From Globomyces pollinis-pini (Eukaryota > Chytridiomycota > Chytridiomycetes > Rhizophydiales > Globomycetaceae): a stretch of DNA of 64,000 nucleotides. Below, piece by piece: positions 23,116-36,700 of the stretch. The notes under the pieces were generated by a model. The model did no database searches. It worked only from the letters and a program-made list of their open reading frames with translations, and was not told where the DNA came from. The stretch is from assembly GCA_025399215.1 (NCBI GenBank), contig MU621124.1, positions 1 through 64,000 of the forward strand, written 5' to 3'. A program made the position numbers and the translations under genes. Numbering within the stretch: position 1 is the stretch's first letter; every line of letters begins with the position of its first letter.

Positions 23116-23287
23116 GTATTTGTTATAAAATATCGAAATGAAATTTTGTCTTTTTGTAGGGGAATATGGCAACTGAAGGTAATTGGATGATGATTCATAG
23201 ATAGGTATCTTGGAGCATTTAAATTAATGTTGTCTTTATATAGGTATCTTCAAGATACTTTAATAATCTTAAAAGGTATTCAAGAAC

Positions 23288-24094
23288 ATGACGTTTTTAA
23301 CATTCACCAAAGAAACCATCATAAAAAATAGGTTATTATATGACACTCGATCAATAAAGTCTCTCTATGGAAAGTATCGACAGCTAGCGAATGAAGCACC
23401 TCAGACAATTGCATCGTAATGTTACTCAATTAACTTAAATTAGTCAAAATCAATTGGAATGCTTTATGATTGAGTTATCGTTATTGGAGTATAAGTATAA
23501 TTACCAAAATATTGAACGTAGGATGTTAAAACATTCACTGATACATGATATGTCAGTAAAGGAAATTCAAAACTTTCAGAATGAAGCATCCACTAAAGGT
23601 TACCTAGAATCCAATTATCTTATTATATAGAGCAAAATATTTTAAATGCAGATAAAGAAATTGACGCATTGAAACAGAAGTTGTTAGATGCACAACAAAG
23701 GAAGAAGAATTTGATGTAGAACTCGTGTATGATAATTTCTTTAGCGAATATGATTTAAAGTCAAAACAGATAACAAGGATGCAATCTAGGGATAAATTGA
23801 TATCTCAAATTGATCAGTATAAAGAGGAAATAGAATCTCAACGACTGAAGTTAAAATCTATTGAAAGTGCGATTGACATGCGTAAAAAGCAATTCGGTTC
23901 ATTGATTTCAACAATTCATGAATTACAATCAATAATAGCCGACCCTAAGTTGGACGAAGAAAATGATCGGTAAACCAAAAATTTGGTAGTTGACTATCAG
24001 GATTGACGATGACGATGATTTATTAGACGAAGATGGAGAAGAAGATGAAGAAGGTGCAGTGCAGGAAGATGTCGGTAATTTATACCATTTATAA
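23288..24094 (+). CDS. THOC7: THO complex subunit 7 (THOC7/Mft1 family)
   Basis: THO couples transcription to mRNP packaging and export. The start at 23288 gives MTFLTFTKETIIKNRLLYDT, which carries the THOC7 'I(I/R)K(N/R)RLL.D' opening. The chain continues with a helical segment and a long coiled coil (for example KEIDALKQKLLDAQQRKKN and SRDKLISQIDQYKEEIESQR). It ends with the diagnostic DMRKKQFGSLISTIHELQSI block and an acidic tail (DDDDDLLDEDGEEDEE). Introns are about 28-32 nt. The 3' end is ambiguous: the frame can stop at 24094, or a further short intron can carry it to about 24117. It is divergent from the SAC3-like gene with 172 bp between starts. Confidence 0.85.
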
Positions 24095-24234
24095 TGATTA
24101 GATATGACTGTTTAATCTGAGTAGTTAATATTATCATCAAAAAAATATAATTATCTAATAAAATTGTTTCCACCAGAGCAGTTTGTGTAAATGAACGTCA
24201 TTCAAAAAACGTGTAGTTGACTATAGAATTTAAA

Positions 24235-26244
24235 ATGGTCAGATTGAATGAAACTCATATTATATCGAAATTGAAGAAGAAACAGAAACTATCAGAGATT
24301 AGTAAACGCGTAATATCTAATTAATCATAGCTAGTGTAAATGTTTGGGGACACAATTTAACCGATGTCCAAATATTAACAAACTATCCACAATTGCAAGT
24401 AATATCATTGGCCATAAAGTATATAATTAGAAATATTAACGTGAAAGTCATCTTACTAGTTTGGAAGTGTTCGCATCGTTACCAGCACTAAAGGAATTAT
24501 ATTTGCGATGTAATTTAGTCAGAGATCCAAAAGAATTGCTTCATTTAACGAAACTAAAATTAAGTATTCTTTGGTTAATGGACAATCCAATTGGTGGGTT
24601 AAGAGAATACCGAAAAATAGTCTTGCGATGTTTACCAACTTTGGTGCAATTGGATGATGTTGACGTTACAGATCACGAACGAGAGGAAGCAATCAAGCTC
24701 GGAATACCTACTGTTAAATATTTGAATGATGCTGAATGGGATGAAGAATCTCCAACACAACCTACCATAACCAAATTTGATGACCTATATCAAGTAGATT
24801 TATTAAAATTGACTCTAGAAAAACCAAAGTGCCAAATTCCCTTTAGTAGAACTGAATCCCAATGTTTTACAGGGACGCGAAGAGTCAAAGGATGATCAAG
24901 ATCAATCTATCAACCATAACGAAAAAATCATTAATACATTCCAAAGACTAAAATCATCAAAATCTGTATCTGAACTTCATGTGTTTAGCTACAATAACAA
25001 TCGCTATGGTTTGTCACCAAGCAACTCGGAAGATTCATTAAATTCGAGTCGCCGAACGTCTTCTTATACAACCCCATTCAGCATTAGAACTTCACATTCT
25101 ACACCATTAAAACATCAAACAGTAAATGAAAGTGTTTCTGATTATGATATGGCCTTTGATGTTCGAAGTCTAACATATTCTACTTCATCTGGAATGGCAT
25201 CCCCCAAAAGTGATCACCCTGAACCGATGAATAAACAGAAATCGCCATTGCATAAAATTTCAGAATGGAAACCCGACAAATTCTATGTAATTAAGAATAC
25301 ACTAAAAGACTTAGAGTTATTCCAAAAGTAGTAATGACTCTTCAATGCTAAGTGCAAACTACAAATCTCAATCAGATTCATCGATAAGAGAAACTTCTAG
25401 TCCATATACTGCATCTCCAAGCCAGTCGCAAACCGAATTGTCCAAAGTTGCTGAAATATCAAACTATGAAATGTTGTTGAGGAAGAAGCATAAACGATCT
25501 CAGGAAGAATCAAAGCGTAACTCATCTCCAATGAGAACCATCAGCATGGACTCTGAAAAGATTTTCAGTTCTCCATTAAATCCAAATAGAACAAGTGAAG
25601 GAAAACAACCAAAAATACTTGTATTTAATATCTACATCTCATCTAATAATTTAGAATCCATATTCTAATCACTTCGCACCGATTCCCGAATTTACAATGG
25701 AACAAAAAATACAATTCTTGGCAAATAAGAACAAACTAAAATCTAATGTTCATCCGACAAATATTGCAAAATCACCCACAGAAACAGAAATGTCCAACTA
25801 TGAGGTTTTGATGACCAAAACTACCAATGAACTGCAAACTTCACATGAAAATCCATCGGATCAATTTGGAAAGAGTACTTCTAATTATACAAAAAAAGAC
25901 AATACATCATTGACTGACGCGAATTTAGAATCGAAAGCACCAAGTACACCAGTATTCAAATATTTTTGGTTAATGATAGATAAGAAATTGGTGGTTGGTG
26001 AACGATAAACAAAGTCCCAAGTCAGTTAAAGACAGTATCCGCTCTGTGGCTAACGAGAGTGATATGAATTCAGATTTAGGCGATAAAAGCGTAATTATTT
26101 ATGGCTCCTTACATATAGAACCACAATATCTTATACGCAGTGATTGCTCTTGTTCAAGAATTAGATGAACTTTCCTTAAAAATGGTTCAAAAAGAAATTA
26201 ATCATTTACTGAATAGCAAATTCACAAAAGACAAAAATAAATAA
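24235..26244 (+). CDS. CFAP410: CFAP410 (C21orf2) basal-body LRR protein with long disordered insert
   Basis: Spliced across 29-nt introns, the N-terminal part reads LSEITSVNVWGHNLTDVQIL, then LQVISLAINHLTSLEVFASL and LKELYLRCNLVRDPKELLHL. The cap LRCLPTLVQLDDVDVTDHER follows. This is the CFAP410/LRRC76 arrangement. A 25-nt intron at 24794-24818 leads into several hundred Ser/Asn/Lys-rich, apparently disordered residues containing two related NYE-(M/V)-L units. The last exon encodes ILYAVIALVQELDELSLKMV, matching the conserved C-terminal helical domain of CFAP410 (N-(V/I)L-x-A-(I/V)..L..ELD). In animals and trypanosomes CFAP410 sits at the ciliary base and works with the kinase NEK1. Its presence implies a flagellate stage. 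The stop lies 20 bp from the convergent BCAT stop. Confidence 0.87.
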
Positions 26245-26264
26245 CTTCAATGATAATGATTTAT

Positions 26265-27589
26265 CTAGTTTATAACCACGGACCATTTGTGAGGAATTTC
26301 TCCATACTGAATACCCATGATTGTATCAGCGAGTCTTTTGGTGAGAGGCCCAGCTTGGGAGTCAGGTTGGCTTGGGTCTAAAGGAATTTTATAATCAACT
26401 CCTTGGAAGTGAATATTTTTGATTGGAGAAACAATAGCTAATATTAGGATTTGTGATATAGTTACCAGCAGTTCCAGCACCGAACATTTCAATAACACGA
26501 TTTTCCTTTACTGCCTGTGTAATTTCGTCAACAGTGATAGGTTTCTCAACAACCTTGAATTCATTCCATTCTTTAGTAAGTGATAAAATTGAATCTCTCG
26601 TGACACCAGGAAGAATAGTTCCATCTAATGGTGGAGTACGTAACTCTTTCTCTCCATTTTCGTTTTTCCAAAGCATGAAAAAGTTCATGGTACCCACTAT
26701 ACTATTAACGCATATAACACTCAGAATACCTTCAGTTACATTAAACTTGTCACCAAATAGCCATAAAATTTGTTGATGGCCATCTTTGGCTACTTCTAGT
26801 TGAGGTCTGATACCAGAAGCATAATTAGCACCAAGTTTGCTATCACCAGTACCACCCGGCCATGCTCTGACATATTTGGTAGATGCATATAAAGAAACAG
26901 CGGAGAAACCAGTTTTACTGAGATTAAAAAATAACTGTTTACTAGTATGGTCCAACTGGAGATGCAATCACGAATATCATTGCCTTACTGGAAGCTCCTA
27001 CACCAAGAGAAGCTTGAGTTGCAATAGCGGTTGGACGAAGGTAAAGAGAATAACCTAAAATAAATTTGTAAAAACAATACCTCTTTCTGAAGGAATCCAA
27101 CGAGAATCAATCTTGACAAACTCTTCAATACATTTCAATAGCTCATCCCTGTTGAATGATGGTAACATAAGTCTTTGGCATGATTTGTAAAATCGGTTCA
27201 TATTCATATCTGGTCTAAAGAGTCGAATCTTCCCATTTTTATCCTTATAACTATAGCATTATCATTTTCAACTACTTACGCTTTCATTCCTTCAAAGCAT
27301 TCTACACCGTAGTGAAATACGGTACATGCAGGATCCAGAGAGAAATTGGCGTAAGGAGAGATGACAGGTTTTGCCCAACCTTCATTTGCTGACCAGTTAA
27401 CAGTAAGCATATGATCCGAGAAGCTAAAAAGGATTAACATGAAGGAGTATACGTTTGACCAAACACCAATTTGTTATTTGGCAACATCGTTTTTGGGGCC
27501 GTAGTGGTGATGACTTTCAATGCGGAAGCAGAGAGCTCTGAGTTTGCACCGGAGTGAGAATATCGAAGGATGGTTCTGAATCTGTGCAT
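26265..27589 (-). CDS. BAT1: Branched-chain-amino-acid aminotransferase, mitochondrial
   Basis: This PLP fold-type IV transaminase interconverts Leu, Ile and Val with their 2-keto acids. The ATG at 27589 starts [20 protein letters not shown], a basic, Ser-rich presequence. Conserved blocks follow: [56 protein letters not shown] (with the Schiff-base Lys), [38 protein letters not shown] and PHKWSVVIN at the end. Exons are joined by introns of about 25-30 nt. The N-terminal half resembles the eukaryotic BCAT subfamily, including the [11 protein letters not shown] turn. Confidence 0.93.
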
Positions 27590-27789
27590 CTTGAAAATTA
27601 ACAAAAATTAAATGACAGATCCCATGACTTCATCAATCTGGTGTGGAGTAAATCTTTAAGGTTCTGGAATCGATCCTTCATAAGTTGATCATTAACGAGC
27701 GTGTATTATAACTCAAACATCTCTAGAAGCGTGTATAATAAACTCAATCGTAACTAAAAGTCCAAAAAATATTTTCAACACATAATAGT

Positions 27790-30700
27790 TTATTGAGAAA
27801 TGGCAATACTAACTGCGTGCCCTTCAGCATGTGAAATAGATACTTTGATTTCGCTAATTCCAATCTTATTTGCAATTCTTTGCGCATCTCCATGAAGTTT
27901 GACTTCTGGAACGCCTTCTTTGTTTCCAAGGATTTCAATATCAATCAATGGTGCTCCCGCACCTTTTGTAGTAGGAACATTGCTTTTGGTACTAGCAGCA
28001 AAACTGGATATGGATTTCACTACAGCTTCCTTTGCTGTCCAACGCCCAGTGAAAGACGCCACCGAATCTGGCCGACTGAGACATTCTTTAATTTCAGCTC
28101 TTGTGAAATTTCTATTTACAAATGTAGGATTGTTCAATGCCAAAGAGGTAAACAGTTCAGTATCAATACCAACTCCTTTTGCTTTAGAGATTGATTCGGA
28201 ATCTAATAGATTGGCAGCAGATGCATTCAACTTCTTGGCAGTTATTGGTTGCTGGAATGAATATTCTCCTTTTGGATCAAGAGTTGCTCGGGAGGTAGGG
28301 TTAAGATATACACTGGATTCCAATTCATCACTGTAAGGTGCGGCATCTTTTAATTTTACAAGATTTTCATGGACCATAGCATCATGCAGCAATCGATATG
28401 AACTTTGCCATCTCTGGTGATTTTTAGTTTGATACTCAGCATATGCTTTTTCAGTTAAACTTGAAAGCAGATATTCTGGATGGATAAGTAATGCTTCTCC
28501 ACCAACTTGACCAAAACCGAAACTTTTTAATATACCGGCCTTGATTCCATCAGTTTGAATAGATCTTGATGGGTAGAATATGTGGTCAAACTTTTCCAGC
28601 TCTGGTGAGATGTTGTCTGCATTTCTATTTCCTGGCACCAATCCAGAAAGCATAGTTTGAATCAATCCATTAGTCATCCAAGCAGCAGCTGCACCTTTTG
28701 GATGTCCAGTCAACCATTTTTGAGCAATAACAGGACAACCATTTCCGGCAGATCGACCCAAATGTCTGAACTGTTTATTGCAAACATCAGACTCATTCTT
28801 ATCATTCGCCTTAGTAGATGTTCCATGGAAGGACACAACTCCAACATCGTCAATGTCAAGACCAAAGCTTGCTAAAGCACCTCGAAGTGGTGCAATTGAT
28901 GGATCATTTTTGTAGAAACCCACACCCCAAGTATTTAAAGCTTCGGATTCTTGTCTTGCAGCTTCAAGTTTCAAAATATCCAACTTGTCTTTAACATACT
29001 GTTCAACCTTTGATCTATCTTCTAAACGCATTGCCTCTTCTTCGACTAATTGATGCTCATGTGAGAGCCATTCACCAATTTGACGACGTCTGAATTCAAG
29101 TTGTCTGCGGCGATAGTTCAAATCTAAACGAGGAGAAAGGGTAGGGCTTGACACTTCACGAGCGGTAGTTAAAATTCCTTGGCCTGGTGCAGGAACAGAG
29201 CGGCCTTCTTTGTCCATAGCAGTGTTTGTTAGACCAACGATACCATAAATCGGAACTCCCATTTCGATTGCTAATTTTGCTTGCATCAAAATTTGCACTC
29301 CAGCACCTTGAGATTCCATAAAACCAGCTCTAGAAGATGTAGTAGGTCTGGACATTTCTGTTGGAGATCTTCCTTGAGCAAACTCTGTTTCAGAGTTACT
29401 TGTTGCCTTCATGTTTGCAAATTCAGCTGAACCTAAAATATTATTAACTCAATTATGGTTTTACCTTCTTCACTGAAATCGTCAAATCCACCACAAACCA
29501 TAACCTTTGCTTTTCCGGTGACAATTGTGTCGACACCAATTTCTAAACTCTGAAGTGCTGTCGCACAAGCACCAACAGGAATTTTCACTGGACCTGAGGC
29601 AGAGAGAAGTAATAAATTAATCCAACCGGCGGTGGTGTTAATGAACGATTCTTGAAGGATATCTTTTTGAATATCTTCACCCATTTTTCTTCCATTGAAG
29701 ATACCACGAAGAGCTCTAACTCCACCAAGACCGGATCCTAAAGCAGTACCAACTTCTGATACATGAACATATTTAAACAATTCATATGGATCAGTTATTC
29801 CAGCAGATGCTAAAGCTTCTGCTGTTGACACTAAAGACCAAAGGGTGCAAGGATCAACTTGATCGATGATATCTTGAGGAATACCATACCGCTTTGCGTC
29901 CCAACCGGTAGGGATTTGACCAGCAACAAGTCGGTTGAACTTCATAGCCTTTGGAATTAACAATGAAGCACCTTTCTTTAATTTGGCAAACCACTGTCCA
30001 TCAGATTCAGTACTACACCAAATATCACATTTATCACCGTGTTTTAGTTTAAACTGTAGTGCTTCTTCTTGAGCGGTTTCAAAAGGCTCAAGGTCATGAT
30101 CCAAAATAACTTCATGCAAGAATTCCTTTTTGTTTGGATTATATCCACCAAATAGTTCAGGTTCTAAAATTAGCGTTTTCTAGTAGTTTACCAATTAGAC
30201 GGATACCAGTGTGTTCCAAAATAACCTTTTCGTACTTAACTTTAATATCTGAGTCGGAAATAGGTTTTCCAGATTCCAATTCAATCCAACCAATGTAGGA
30301 CTTTCCATCCTTTAATCGACCACTGAAAAACTTGATATATCCCATTATTCTGGCAAGTTCAACACAACCAGTAATGCTAAATTCCCCTTTGGATTCCATT
30401 TCCCATCTTGTTCTAGCACTTCCAAAAGGTCCGACTTCAGCAAATCCAACTACAACAGCAACCTTTTCTAAATCAATCATACCAGCCAAAGAAAAGTCAC
30501 CGATACGTGTTTTCTTTTGGTTGGTTATTTTCATCTTTTCTTGCAATTGTGGGTAGTCAAGCAGTGCTGGGAAGCTATACGTTTCGTTTGCACGAAGCTG
30601 TATTTTCGATACATCGACAGAAGCTTGTTCTCCATGAAGAACTTTACTCTCGATTGCAGTTTCTTTTGCAATGGCATCACCAATGGAAGCTTCGAGTTGG

Positions 30701-33700
30701 ATTTTCTTTCTTAAATCAACCATGATTTCATTGAGGTCTGGAATCAAAAGCATACCACCGGATAAATCAGCCCAAAGAGGTTCTACCGAAGATATACTTG
30801 CTAAGATAGGATGCATTAAACCTAAAAGATTGAAACCCATTTCCTTTGCTGAAAATGTTCGGACACCGTATTTTTCAACGCCTTGAGCAACAATATTGGT
30901 AGAATTCATCAACCCAGTTCCACGAGTCCATCTATGTTTAAAAAATTAAAAATTACCCAATCACAGCCCCAACAAGTGAAATGTATTGTCCCCAAGATTC
31001 ACTCTTCCATTTGTTAAAGAGTGGTTCCAATCCAATCTTTGACTCGGCATATAGACCATCACCACCAAAAGTACCATGGTTAGGAGAGAGTGGTAGTAAA
31101 ATTTGAGTTGGTCGGGTATTAACACCCAATTCAACTTTTTTGTTTTTGATTGCTCCAATGATACGAATAGTATTACTTAACATTAATCGATGAGCAAGTT
31201 CAGAAACATCATCAATGCTATCAATTTCACGTCCGTTTTCAGAAATTGCAGCAAACGGAACTACATAGTCCAAATCCATTCCTAAACCAGAAGATGAATA
31301 AATGTAATCCACCAAAGAGAGAACATCTTGCTTGGACGCTTGATTAAAAGGTACCACAACCAATTTTGATCCACGTGCTCCGTATACGTGATAGATCTGT
31401 TGATAAAATTCAACAGTGGAACGGCTGTAACTAGAAGTGGTCACAACAACTCTACATCCACCAGATAACAGACCTTTGAGTACTTCAACACCAATACTAC
31501 CTCTTCCGCAACCTGTCAATAAAGCGTTCGTGTTTTCAAAGGAAGACCCAGAAGTAGCGATTTCAGTCAATGTGTCCAAATAGACGTTGGTAAGTTGTCT
31601 ACTATAAACCCAATCACCAGTTAGATTACGTTTCAAGTGTAAAAATGGAAGTGAGTTTTCTGGAACTAAGGTTGGATTATCAACCTGAGGACTAATGAAT
31701 GAAGAGGAGCTTCTTCTTGCAGTTGGGCATTCGTTTCTACCACTGTTTAATGACCTTTTCACTTCATCGTATAAAGATTTAACTGCTTCTAAACTAGCAC
31801 CCGATATTTGTGGCTGTTGCTTCACCATGTTGTAAAGTTTAGTTACATCGCTATGAACTTGATCCAAGTTTACCTTGGTAGTCACCTTACTTCCAGCAGC
31901 CATTTCTTTTACATAAGCTTCTAACTTTCTAACATTTGGTCGGTTGACTTCAGAATACTTAATTTCACCAGTTTCTGTGATAATGGTACATGGGGCAGTT
32001 GGGAATGTGACATCTTTGCATTTTGGAGATTCGTTTAATGCTTCTTCACAATTTTTAAGAAGCAAGACAGCGAAATCTCGAGCAACTTTGTATGTTTCCC
32101 CTCTTTGAACTTGTGCAGTTTCAATATAGTACTTGATATATGAAAGAAGAACAGGATCTCCACGATTAATAATTGCGATACATTTAGCAGTAATCTCTCT
32201 GTCAACTTCTGTTAAGCGACCAAAGATCATGTCAAACCACATTTCAAATGCATCTTGACGGACCCAGTTCCAGTATGAATCAAAGTTTCTAGCTTTTAGG
32301 ACACTAAAAACAGGCTTGATTCCATTAATGAATTTTTCGCCTAATTCACGATCCAAAATATCCAGTTTTGATTGCATTTCTGCGGTTCTGGTTTTCTCTT
32401 TTTCTAATAGGTTGTGACCGGATCGAGAATCTTCTCCAAGATAACGCATGTAAAGTTCAACTTGTTGAGTGACAAAGTCGAAATTTTCTTGTTTGTATTT
32501 GTCAAATTCTTCACTGTTCATCACTGGACCACCAGCAGAACCACCGGCTGCATTTTGATTAGATTGTTGTAGAGATATTCCCTTTTCTTTAGCATACTTA
32601 TTTGCAACAGAATCAAGCCAAGCTTTACCTTCTGCTTCAGAATTCAATCGCGCAGCAGGTTCTTCAGTAAGACCTCTGATCAAAACACTATCAGTTCTTC
32701 CACTACCGAAACCCCAAGTCTTTGAAAGATGAGTTTTGGCAGATGATAAAGAAAATCCACCAGGAAACTTCTGTGCAATCAAACGAGAAACCATAGAGGT
32801 ACTGTGTTTACCCATTTGTCCACTGTGACCCATAGATAAGGCAGCACCAAGTTCTTCCAAGGGTAATTCCTCACCTTTTTCTGGAGCAGATGAAAATTCG
32901 GCTTGCACATCACCCAAAATTTCGTTTTGTAGGGTACTTTTACCTCCAACTAATTCTTTAACAGACTTGCTAAGTGGTAAATCAGAGGCAGACTTTTTCA
33001 ACTTTTGGGCTATAATAGCTACTAGAACATCCAAAGCGGCTACAGGTTCATCTGGTATTTCGACTGCCGCAACGGTTGCTTGAGGAACAGGTGTAGAAAC
33101 AGGGGCAGCTACAATAGGTTCAGCAGCTGCAGCAATAGCAGGGGTTGAATCCACTACTGATTCTTCAACCGCATCTTCAAACATATAGTAAATCTCTTTC
33201 GAGTTTTTCGAGACACAATAGATTGATCGAGAGATTGCTTTTGCAGAATCAGTCACAGCATACTTCAATGCTAGAGTTCGGGTTGCCATACCAGTCAATG
33301 TTGGACTTGGCCCAACTTCAATCATTCGAGTAACGTTAAAGTGATTGAAGAGGCAATCTTGAGTTTCAATCCATCGAACAGGAGAAGCAAACTGGTATGC
33401 GAGTAATTCAACTAAAATGATATAACCCAAATGTTGACGTCCTTTAGGTGTGCTAAAACAATTAATGATAACTTATTCATACCTCCAATCATCTTTACCC
33501 CAATTAGCCAAGATGGTTTGCAGTCGTGGTGACTTAGTTCTTTCAAAGATACTTTCGATATAGGACTTCTCCAGACTAAATGGAACAGCAGTCAAATTTG
33601 GGATGTATTTGTTGATAAGAAGATCCACATTCAAATGATGCCTATCAATTTTTCTGGTAATGAATGTTCTAAATGGACCGACACCAGACCAAATGTGAGA

Positions 33701-36700
33701 AGAATGGAAAGGAATATCAATGCCAGGTAATGGAATAGTAGCATAACCACGTTCAAGTTCAATGAATCCATTGGCAGCCTTTTCACGAGATCGTTCCAAA
33801 CATTCATCAATCACAGCATTAAGGTGTTCGATAATTTGTTCCTTAGTCATAATTTTGGCAAGGGCTAATAGATCGATCTTCTTAACTTTGATATAGTTCA
33901 AAGTATTCGCAAGGGCATCTAAAGCCAATAATTCACCTGCTACAACATATTGTTGGTTTTCCACATTGAAATTTACAATTTCACACAAGCCTTTGATTCG
34001 GTTAGATAGGGATGAGACAACTTCTTGCAAAGCTTCTTGTGTAAAAGAAGGTCCTACACGGCTAGGATTAACGGCGCACATTGCATAGTTTGACCGATTA
34101 AGTGAATCTCTTTCTACAGCCCGTTGCATAGTAAGACCTCTATAGAATACAATATCACATAAACTATTGACTGGAATAAATCCACCAACTGCAGCTAATG
34201 CAGCATATTCTCCTAAAGAGTGTCCAGCAAAGGATGATTGTCCTTCAGAAACCAATCCTTTTGCACGTAGGTCTTCGAAAGCAGCCTTTTCAGTAACAAC
34301 CAAGGCAATTTGAGCAAATTGGGTAGAAAACAAAAGTCCGGTTGGTGAAGCAAATGTATACGACATTGAAGAAAGAGTAATGTCAGGGAAGAGTGCCAAA
34401 CTTTTCAAGTTTCCATCAGCATCAACAGTATCATAAGTCATAGACATGTATCGGTCACGAATAGCTTGTCCCAAAAGGCCTCCAAAGTGGATGGTTTTGG
34501 TTCTAGGATTGTTGCGTACGATATCTAAAATTGAAAAACTGTATTGCTGTTGAAGATATTTATCAGCTTGATCCCAAACAGCTTTAGCACATTCAGAAGA
34601 TTCATATAGTTGCATGCCCATTCCTTGTTCTTGAGAACCTTGACCGGTAAATACATATGCAGACGGTTCTTGGTACACTTGTGCTGTACCAGATAAAACT
34701 TTCACACCATCTTGGTTGATAGTTTCAACTCGGATAACCTTTGTTCCATTACGCATACCAATATGTTTCAATTCAACTTTTAAGGTGTCATTAGGGGCAA
34801 CCATTCCCACAAAATTTACTGAATAGCTTCGAACAAGCTCTGGATTGTTTCCTGCAGCAATAACATCAACATATTTACGAGTTGCAGCAGAGGTCCACAT
34901 GCCATGAGTAATGGTGGCAGGCAAATCAATGTAATCTGCAAAGTATTGACTGACGTGAATAGGATTGGTATCACCACTAACTGATGCATAGAGGGTGTTG
35001 GAGTTTGGAGTGGTGAAAGTTGGATCAAGTACACTTGAAATTGGTAAGGAATATTCTTGAGCCAATGGAATAGTGTTCAATTTGAGTTTACCGAATCTAT
35101 GGAGATACGACATAACTGTATTTCCTCTGACATTTTTCAATTCAGAGTTAACTTCAGCTACAACTACATCACCCTTATCAGGAGTGTTAACAAATACAAG
35201 ACCTTTGCAGTAAACTGACTTGTATACTTCACTTGTAGCATATTCATATCTGGAAAACAAGCGGAATATTAAAGAAGTGCCACAGGTGAGCACTTCTGGT
35301 GCTTTCCATGTAAACCATTGTTTGGCCATTAAAACTTCAATGTCCTTCATTTCCTTCAAGGTAACCAGCATGGACTCTTCCTTGACGTCATCAAAACAGT
35401 TGTGGTAGTCATCATAAGCACCTCTGAACATAAATTCACTGGTAACTTCCATTAAAGGGTTGGAATCACGTACAAGGGTTCCAACGACCTTGACAATTTT
35501 ACCTGATGGGGTAATCTTGACTGAAGTAACCTTTGCTTCAACATTAATCTTATCTTGAACCAGTAAATGAGTAGCGTTACTTTTGATTCGGAAAGAATTG
35601 CTAAGATGCACCAATTTCAATAAATCTCCATCAATTTCTTTAGCAAACAAAGCTTGGATAATTGGTTTCCACCCAACAACAATAGCAAAATCCATAGGTG
35701 CCATTTTACCTTCAGAATATTGTGGACAAAAGTTGTTGATAACATTACAGAATGCTTTAACTTCGTCCACATTCAAAATACCTTCAGACTTGAAAATTGA
35801 AGAAGTGGTAAGATCAGTTGGCATATCCGATTCAGCAAACCACAATTGGTAATAGAATCGATTGATACGCGCATTTCGACCTTCCATTACTTCATGGATT
35901 GGAGCATAAGTTCGTTCAGGGTGATAAACGAAAAACAGATTTAGTGGAACACCATTGTGAGACAAGGACACCAAGATTTTTCCATCTTTGTATGATATCA
36001 TCACATTTTCATCAGGTGTCTTGAGAACCAATCCTGATTTGGTATCTTCAATTACTACAGTTTGACCAGCTTGTGGTTTAAGAAGTCTACGGATAGGGTT
36101 ATTCACATAAGATTTTCCTTGAACGATAAAGTTGGTGAGTAATAAGGCGGACAACCAGTTCACTTTTCCTTGAGATAAAACTTCAAACCATGTATCTGCA
36201 GTTGGGACGTTTGCTGCACTGAAAATTCTGAATTTTTTGATTGAAGGGTTTTCACTTTCTGCAATATGATAATCTTCTAATTTAATATCTTGTTTAGCAG
36301 TAGCTCGATATACTGGAAGACTCTCTAAGGTTGGAATTTCGATGAGTTGTGATTTCATATGGCTGATAATGCCATTGTTTACTTCGTCAAGAATTTCCTT
36401 GATAGGCTCATTGACTTTCTTTGAGTGACGAACAGCAACAGGACCTTGCAAAATGCAAACACGCCCAACATCTTGATCAATTACGGAATCCAAATCTTCA
36501 GATTGCCAAAGAGAATCTTTTTTGAACCAGACTTCAAAGTCCCCTCCAATAACACCAACAAAAGGTACAGGTTTTGATCCAGGTCGTTTACATAGAGCCA
36601 AAAAGAATTCAACATCTTCAGAAGTTAATGGTTGCATCAGGGCAAAAGGATATGCCTTAAAAAATCCAGAAAGAAATTTGAAAGGATCCTTGTTTAAAAG

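Noticed and set aside
27590..27789. Imperfect repeat of a GCGTGTAT(T)ATAA unit near 27698-27745, considered as an operator
   Set aside because: There are only two degenerate copies in AT-rich spacer; there is no support beyond chance.
29433..30912. Stand-alone ketosynthase gene fragments
   Set aside because: They are internal exons of the fused synthase, joined by 28- and 33-nt introns.
33430..33480. Possible separation into two FAS genes (beta and alpha)
   Set aside because: The frame runs through a 29-nt intron with no stop, and no ATG or promoter-like spacer is present at the junction.
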